Shown here piece after piece: positions 7,254 through 10,581 of a stretch of DNA of 10,581 nt. The notes under the pieces were generated by a model. That model saw only the letters and a list, made by a program, of their open reading frames with translations, ran no database searches and was not told the DNA's origin. This DNA is from an uncultured Alphaproteobacteria bacterium (GTDB lineage Bacteria > Pseudomonadota > Alphaproteobacteria > Sphingomonadales > Sphingomonadaceae): assembly GCA_903939555.1 (NCBI GenBank), contig CAJAHV010000266.1:1-10581 (forward strand). The letters run 5' to 3'. Within the stretch, counting starts at the first letter, position 1. The number at the start of each line of letters is the position of its first letter. The position numbers were made by a program, and so were the translations under genes.

Positions 7254-7282
7254 GCCGCCGGAGGCCCTTAAACAGCCGCCGG
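7254..7282. terminator. Imperfect hairpin between convergent genes, related to the one at 2530
   Basis: CCGGAGGC (7258-7265) and GCCGCCGG (7275-7282) pair over 8 bp with one mismatch around a 9-nt loop. They lie in the 37-bp gap between the stops at 7246 (plus) and 7284 (minus). The sequence GCCGCCGGAGGC at 7254-7265 is identical to the left arm of the hairpin at 2530-2541, and both loops are 9 nt long. There is no T tract. The location suggests a 3'-end function; the weaker stem makes termination less certain. Confidence 0.4.
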
Positions 7283-7283
7283 T

Positions 7284-8144
7284 TCAGAAATAATAGCTGG
7301 CGCCGTTGGCGACGAGTACCGAGCCGTTGACGAAGCTGGCATCGTCGCTGGCGAGATAGGCGACGGCGGCAGCGATCTCCGATGGTTGCGCCATGCGGCC
7401 GAGCGGGATCGAGGCTTCCATCGACTTGATCCATTCGTCGGGAATCCCCGCCATGACCGGCGTGTCTGTCGGTCCCGGGGCGACGGCGTTGACCCGGATG
7501 CGGCGCGGCGCGAGTTCGCGCGCCAATTGCCGGGTCAGGCCGATCAGCGCCGCCTTTGACGTGACATAGTGCGGCGAGCCTTCGCCCGATTGCGCCGATG
7601 TCGAGCTGATGTTGATGATGGCGCCCGGGTTGCCGTCAACCGCGAGAATCCGGGTGAATTCGCGCGCCAGGTAGAAGGCGCCGTTGAGGTTGACTGCCAG
7701 CACTGCCGCCCAGCCGTCATCCTCCATATGGATGAGCTGGTCGACGATTGTCGTGGCCGGGCCACCGGCGGCAAGTTCGGCGTTGCGCTGCGCCATGCTG
7801 GCGTAGAATTGCGCCGAGCCATCATTGGCGGCCGCACCGATGCCGGCATTGGCGACGGCGATATCGAGCCGGCCAAAGGCGGCGCGGGCGGCGGCGACGG
7901 CGGTGGCGACCGACGCGCTGTCGGCGACGTTGCACGCCAGCGCGAGGTGCTGCGCCGGGTCAGCGGTGCCAGCGATGGTTGCTGCTGCTGCGCCGGCATC
8001 AAGATCGAGCGCTGCCACCCGCGCGCCATCGGCCGCCAGCCGTTCGACGATGGCGCGGCCGATGCCACGCCCGGCGCCGGTGACGATGGCGCCGCGCCCG
8101 GCGCTGGTGACGATGGCGCTGCGCCCGGTCAGTTTTCCCGTCAT
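7284..8144 (-). CDS. Short-chain dehydrogenase/reductase (SDR) with duplicated nucleotide-binding loop
   Basis: The predicted classical SDR has 286 residues and would be an NAD(P)-dependent alcohol/ketone oxidoreductase. Visible are TGAGRGIG (22-29, cofactor loop), CNVAD (71-75), NAGIG (99-103), VNLNG (151-155), the catalytic Ser at 180/181, YVTSK (Tyr193, Lys197) and PGPTDTP (223-229). Asp at 47/49 after the second strand suggests NAD rather than NADP. Two oddities: residues 8-27 carry a tandem copy of the cofactor loop (AIVTSAGRG then AIVTGAGRG), and there is an unusually long segment, residues 104-145, between NAG and the active-site Asn. At 286 residues it exceeds the usual 245-260 because of these. 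ATG at 8144 overlaps the upstream stop as TGATG, with GGAG 10 nt before, so translation is coupled. Last gene of the three-gene operon. Substrate unknown; hydroxysteroid-like or other cyclic alcohols are plausible from context only. Confidence 0.93.
   Translation of the reverse strand: MTGKLTGRSAIVTSAGRGAIVTGAGRGIGRAIVERLAADGARVAALDLDAGAAAATIAGTADPAQHLALACNVADSASVATAVAAARAAFGRLDIAVANAGIGAAANDGSAQFYASMAQRNAELAAGGPATTIVDQLIHMEDDGWAAVLAVNLNGAFYLAREFTRILAVDGNPGAIINISSTSAQSGEGSPHYVTSKAALIGLTRQLARELAPRRIRVNAVAPGPTDTPVMAGIPDEWIKSMEASIPLGRMAQPSEIAAAVAYLASDDASFVNGSVLVANGASYYF
8068..8128. repeat. 27-bp in-frame tandem duplication within the SDR gene
   Basis: The unit at 8068-8094 is repeated directly at 8095-8121 with two differences (C/T at 8078/8105 and 8093/8120). 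A 7-bp start of a third copy follows (8122-8128). Being 27 bp, it adds nine residues and keeps the frame. The insert lies exactly in the glycine-rich cofactor loop. Confidence 0.9.
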
Positions 8145-9832
8145 CAGTCATTGGCTCCGGTGAGGTGGCGGGCGGCGACATAGCCAAAGGTCAGCGCCGG
8201 GCCCAGGGTTGCGCCGGCGCCGGGATAGCTTTCGCCCATCATTGTCGCGGCATTGTTGCCGGCGGCATAAAGCCCGGGGATCGGGTTGCCGGCGGTATCG
8301 AGCACGCGCGCCACATCATCGGTGACCAGCCCGCCATTGGTGCCGATATCGCCCGGATAGATCGGGAAGGCATAGAAGGGCGCTTCGACGATCGGCGCCA
8401 GGCAAGGGTTGGGCTGGTGACCGGCATCGCCGTACATGCGGTCATAGACGGCGGCGCCGCGGTTGAAATCGGGGTCCTCGCCCTTTGCCGCATTGTTGTT
8501 GAAGCGGTCGAGCGTTGCCGCCAGCGTTGCCGCATCGACGCCGATCCGCGCCGCCAGCCCGGCAATGGTCGGGGCCTTTTTCAGGCTGGCGCGCACGCCG
8601 GCCGCCTGCGCCCAGTCGGGCAGCAGCGGCAGCAGCGGCCCCATCGGATATTTGTGGCGGAAGCGATGGTCGAAGATCACCCAGCTTGGTGTTGTGCCCG
8701 CACCCGGCGCATCGAGCGCCACCATCTGCTGGCCGACGATATGATAGGAGGCAGCTTCGTTGAGATAGCGTTTGCCGGCCTGGTTGACGATGATGCAGCC
8801 GGGCAGGGCGCGTTCGATCGTCGACAAGCGCCCGCGCGTTTCGCCGGGCACCGAAAACACCGGGGCCGACCAGGTGCTGTGCATGTTGCGGGTGGCGGCA
8901 CCGGCGGCCAGCGCGGCGACGATCGAATCGCCGGTATTGCCGGTCTGGCCGCCGCTGCGCACCGGGTTGGGCTGCAGCGGCACATATTTCGCCCGCAGCG
9001 TCGCCGATTGTTCGAAGCCGCCGGCGGCGAGCACCACGCCCTTGCGCGCGCCGATGCGCAGCGTGCGGCCCTTGTGGCGGATAATGGCGCCGGTGACGCG
9101 GCCGTTTTCCTGGACCAGTTCGGTCAGCGGGCTGTCCAGCCACAGCTCCACGCCGCGCTGTTTGAGCGCCAGCCGCAAGCCGCCGGCGAGCGCATTGCCG
9201 AGCGTGAGATAGCGGTCCTTGGCCGAGCGCAGTCGCTGCCCGACATCGCCGTAATAGCGCACGAGAATCTTGGCGAGGGCCTTGGTCCAGCCCGGCGGGC
9301 GGAACAGCAGGGCATAGGTTTCGGTGAACTGCCAGTTGATATAGCCGAACAGGCTGGCAGCCGGGGATGCCGAGCGCAGGGTCGCCATGTCATCGCCCAG
9401 CAGCCGGCCATCGATCGGCGTCGGCATATGGGTGCGATAGCCGTCCTTACCGCCGGGTTCTTCGACATGATAATCGGGATAGGGCAGCGATTCATAATTG
9501 ATGATGGTGTTGGCGGTCACCCAGCGCAGCATTTCGGGGGCATTGTCGATGAAGGCGCGGATATGGCTGTCGGGCACATTGGGTGATGACAGCTTGCGGA
9601 CATAGGTAAAGGCTTCCTCGGCGCTGTCCTCGCGGCCCAGCGCCTTGGCCTGGTCGCTGCACGGAATCCAGATGCCGCCACCCGAGGTCGCCGAACTGCC
9701 GCCCCATTCGCCGGCCTTTTCGACGATCAGCACGTCGGTACGGTTGTTCGCCGCGACCAGCCCGGCGAGCAGCCCGCCGGCCCCCGAGCCGATGACCAGC
9801 ACATCGACCTGCTTGTCCCAATCCGCGCTCAT
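8144..9832 (-). CDS. FAD-dependent oxidoreductase, 3-ketosteroid-delta1-dehydrogenase-like
   Basis: The 562-residue flavoprotein belongs to the FAD_binding_2 / fumarate reductase-KstD superfamily. The N-terminal Rossmann motif GSGAGG (15-20) is followed by DVLIVEK (33-39) and GGSSATSGGGIWIP (44-57), the segment typical of 3-ketosteroid dehydrogenases. GARKGVVLAAGGFE (261-274) closes the FAD domain. The C-terminal part has IYPGDIGTNGGL (491-502), VARVLDTAGNPIPGLYAAGN (507-526) and YPGAGATLGPALTFG (536-550), matching the KstD family's catalytic Tyr/Gly region and final FAD-binding stretch. Length fits the family (about 510-570). The likely reaction is introduction of a double bond alpha,beta to a ring ketone, but related enzymes act on non-steroid substrates, so the assignment is to family, not substrate. 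The start overlaps the upstream stop as ATGA, with GGGGAA 5 nt before; its own stop overlaps the SDR start. Cytoplasmic: no signal peptide. Confidence 0.92.
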   Translation of the reverse strand: MSADWDKQVDVLVIGSGAGGLLAGLVAANNRTDVLIVEKAGEWGGSSATSGGGIWIPCSDQAKALGREDSAEEAFTYVRKLSSPNVPDSHIRAFIDNAPEMLRWVTANTIINYESLPYPDYHVEEPGGKDGYRTHMPTPIDGRLLGDDMATLRSASPAASLFGYINWQFTETYALLFRPPGWTKALAKILVRYYGDVGQRLRSAKDRYLTLGNALAGGLRLALKQRGVELWLDSPLTELVQENGRVTGAIIRHKGRTLRIGARKGVVLAAGGFEQSATLRAKYVPLQPNPVRSGGQTGNTGDSIVAALAAGAATRNMHSTWSAPVFSVPGETRGRLSTIERALPGCIIVNQAGKRYLNEAASYHIVGQQMVALDAPGAGTTPSWVIFDHRFRHKYPMGPLLPLLPDWAQAAGVRASLKKAPTIAGLAARIGVDAATLAATLDRFNNNAAKGEDPDFNRGAAVYDRMYGDAGHQPNPCLAPIVEAPFYAFPIYPGDIGTNGGLVTDDVARVLDTAGNPIPGLYAAGNNAATMMGESYPGAGATLGPALTFGYVAARHLTGAND

Positions 9833-10581
9833 GCTGCTTCCCCGAATTGCCGCACCACCTCGGCAACGGCGCGGGCGACATCATGCCGACGATAGCCGAG
9901 CAGCGCCACTTCGGCAGCAGCAGGTTCATAGGCGATGAAATTGCCGCGCCCCTGCGGGATGGCGATATCGGGCAGCATCGGATGGTCCTGATCGAGCGAC
10001 GGCACCGGCGCGGGATTGCCGGCGGCGGCAAAGAACAGCCCGAAATAATCGGCAAACGACAGGTTCTCGTCACCCACGAGATAGGCCTTGCCGCTTTCCC
10101 CGCGTGCGAACGCCCCGGCAATCGCTTCGGAAAGTGACTGGCACGACATGAAATTGGTGCCGCCGGCCGGGCCAAAGGGCGGGATGGCGGCGATCAGGCC
10201 GCGAGCATAGGCGGTATAGGGTTCGAAGATCGCGCTCGGCTGGCCGGAGACGCATCCGACCATGAACGGCGCGTTGAGGGTGCAGACGCCGAAATCCGGT
10301 GCGGCTTCGGCGCGCACGCCTTCGCAGGCGAGTTGCCGCGACTGGATATAGACATTGCCCGCCACCAGTTCGGGTGTTGCCTGCGGGTAATAGCTGCCGA
10401 TCATCACGGCGCGGCTAATGCCGGCGGCGCGGGCGGCGCGAAAGAACGCCGGCAGCGCGTCGCGATTGGCGGCCATCAGATAATCCCCGGCATCGGCGCC
10501 GGGCGGGATGTGGCGCGGATCATTGCCGGCGGCGAACAACAGCCAGTCGAACCCCGCCAGTCGTTCGGCTGGGAAATCCCC
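9829..10581 (-). CDS. NAD-dependent epimerase/dehydratase-like protein (extended SDR), partial 5' end
   Basis: The frame is open from the right edge, so the start codon and the glycine-rich NAD loop are outside the window; 250 residues are visible. They begin GDFPAERLAGFDWLLFAAGN. Visible family features are FAAGND (about 16-21 of the visible part), AVMIGSYYP (58-66) with the expected catalytic serine region, and VYIQSRQLACEGVRA (77-91) at the place of the YxxxK active site. NAPFMVG (103-109) and GTNFMSCQSLSEAIAGAFARG (141-161) follow, then a substrate-binding C-terminal part. The active-site Lys is replaced by Arg (Tyr78, Arg82). The family includes sugar epimerases, ketone reductases and hydroxysteroid dehydrogenases; the function here is unknown. 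The stop overlaps the next ATG by 4 nt (ATGA), so it is the first visible gene of the operon with the KstD-like flavoprotein and the SDR. A TTG at 10539 is not a likely start because the frame and homology-like sequence continue upstream. Confidence 0.8.
   Translation of the reverse strand, partial: GDFPAERLAGFDWLLFAAGNDPRHIPPGADAGDYLMAANRDALPAFFRAARAAGISRAVMIGSYYPQATPELVAGNVYIQSRQLACEGVRAEAAPDFGVCTLNAPFMVGCVSGQPSAIFEPYTAYARGLIAAIPPFGPAGGTNFMSCQSLSEAIAGAFARGESGKAYLVGDENLSFADYFGLFFAAAGNPAPVPSLDQDHPMLPDIAIPQGRGNFIAYEPAAAEVALLGYRRHDVARAVAEVVRQFGEAA

Noticed and set aside
8165..9586. Plus-strand open frame of 473 codons antisense to the KstD-like flavoprotein gene
   Set aside because: The minus-strand product carries all flavoprotein motifs. 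The plus frame shows only His/Gly/Arg-rich low-complexity sequence and no credible ribosome binding site.
1..10581. RNA genes, CRISPR arrays, insertion sequences, attachment sites
   Set aside because: I saw no tRNA-like cloverleaf, no regularly spaced repeats, no transposase or integrase sequence, and no terminal inverted repeats with target duplications.

Overview
The window looks like chromosomal DNA of a high-G+C alphaproteobacterium, most likely a sphingomonad (Sphingomonadales). This is inferred from four things: the sphingomonad-type TonB-dependent receptor with an 'EIVVTAQKR' start to the mature protein; catabolic oxidoreductases packed beside it; the codon choice; and compact intergenic hairpins of the GCCGCCGGAGGC type. 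There is no RNA gene, insertion sequence, phage gene or CRISPR array, and no transcription regulator gene.

Layout. (1) Positions 1-895, minus strand: the first 298 residues of a right-handed beta-helix protein that runs off the left edge. (2) Positions 896-1068: a divergent intergenic region. (3) Positions 1069-2475, plus strand: an FAD-linked 2-hydroxyacid dehydrogenase of the GlcD/D-lactate dehydrogenase type. (4) Positions 2476-2569: a strong hairpin between convergent genes. (5) Positions 2570-6402, minus strand: a two-gene operon, TonB-dependent receptor then Baeyer-Villiger-type flavin monooxygenase. (6) Positions 6403-6616: a divergent control region with a candidate promoter on each strand, a 23-bp dyad inside the receptor promoter, and a hairpin plus T tract in the receptor leader. 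(7) Positions 6617-7246, plus strand: a SnoaL/NTF2-like protein. (8) Positions 7247-7283: a second hairpin of the same sequence type between convergent genes. (9) Positions 7284-10581, minus strand: a tightly overlapping operon of an NAD-dependent epimerase-like protein (5' end outside the window), a 3-ketosteroid-dehydrogenase-like flavoprotein and a short-chain dehydrogenase.

How they may work together (inference). The receptor would import a bulky or poorly diffusing compound across the outer membrane. The monooxygenase could insert oxygen next to a ketone. The KstD-like flavoprotein could introduce a C=C bond next to a ring carbonyl. The short-chain dehydrogenase could interconvert alcohol and ketone, and the SnoaL-like protein could isomerise, hydrate or dehydrate an intermediate. 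Together this suggests catabolism of an alicyclic substrate such as a steroid, terpenoid or cyclic ketone, but the sequence does not identify the substrate. The two most unusual sequence details are an in-frame 27-bp tandem duplication in the nucleotide-binding loop of the short-chain dehydrogenase and the dyad plus leader hairpin controlling the receptor operon.
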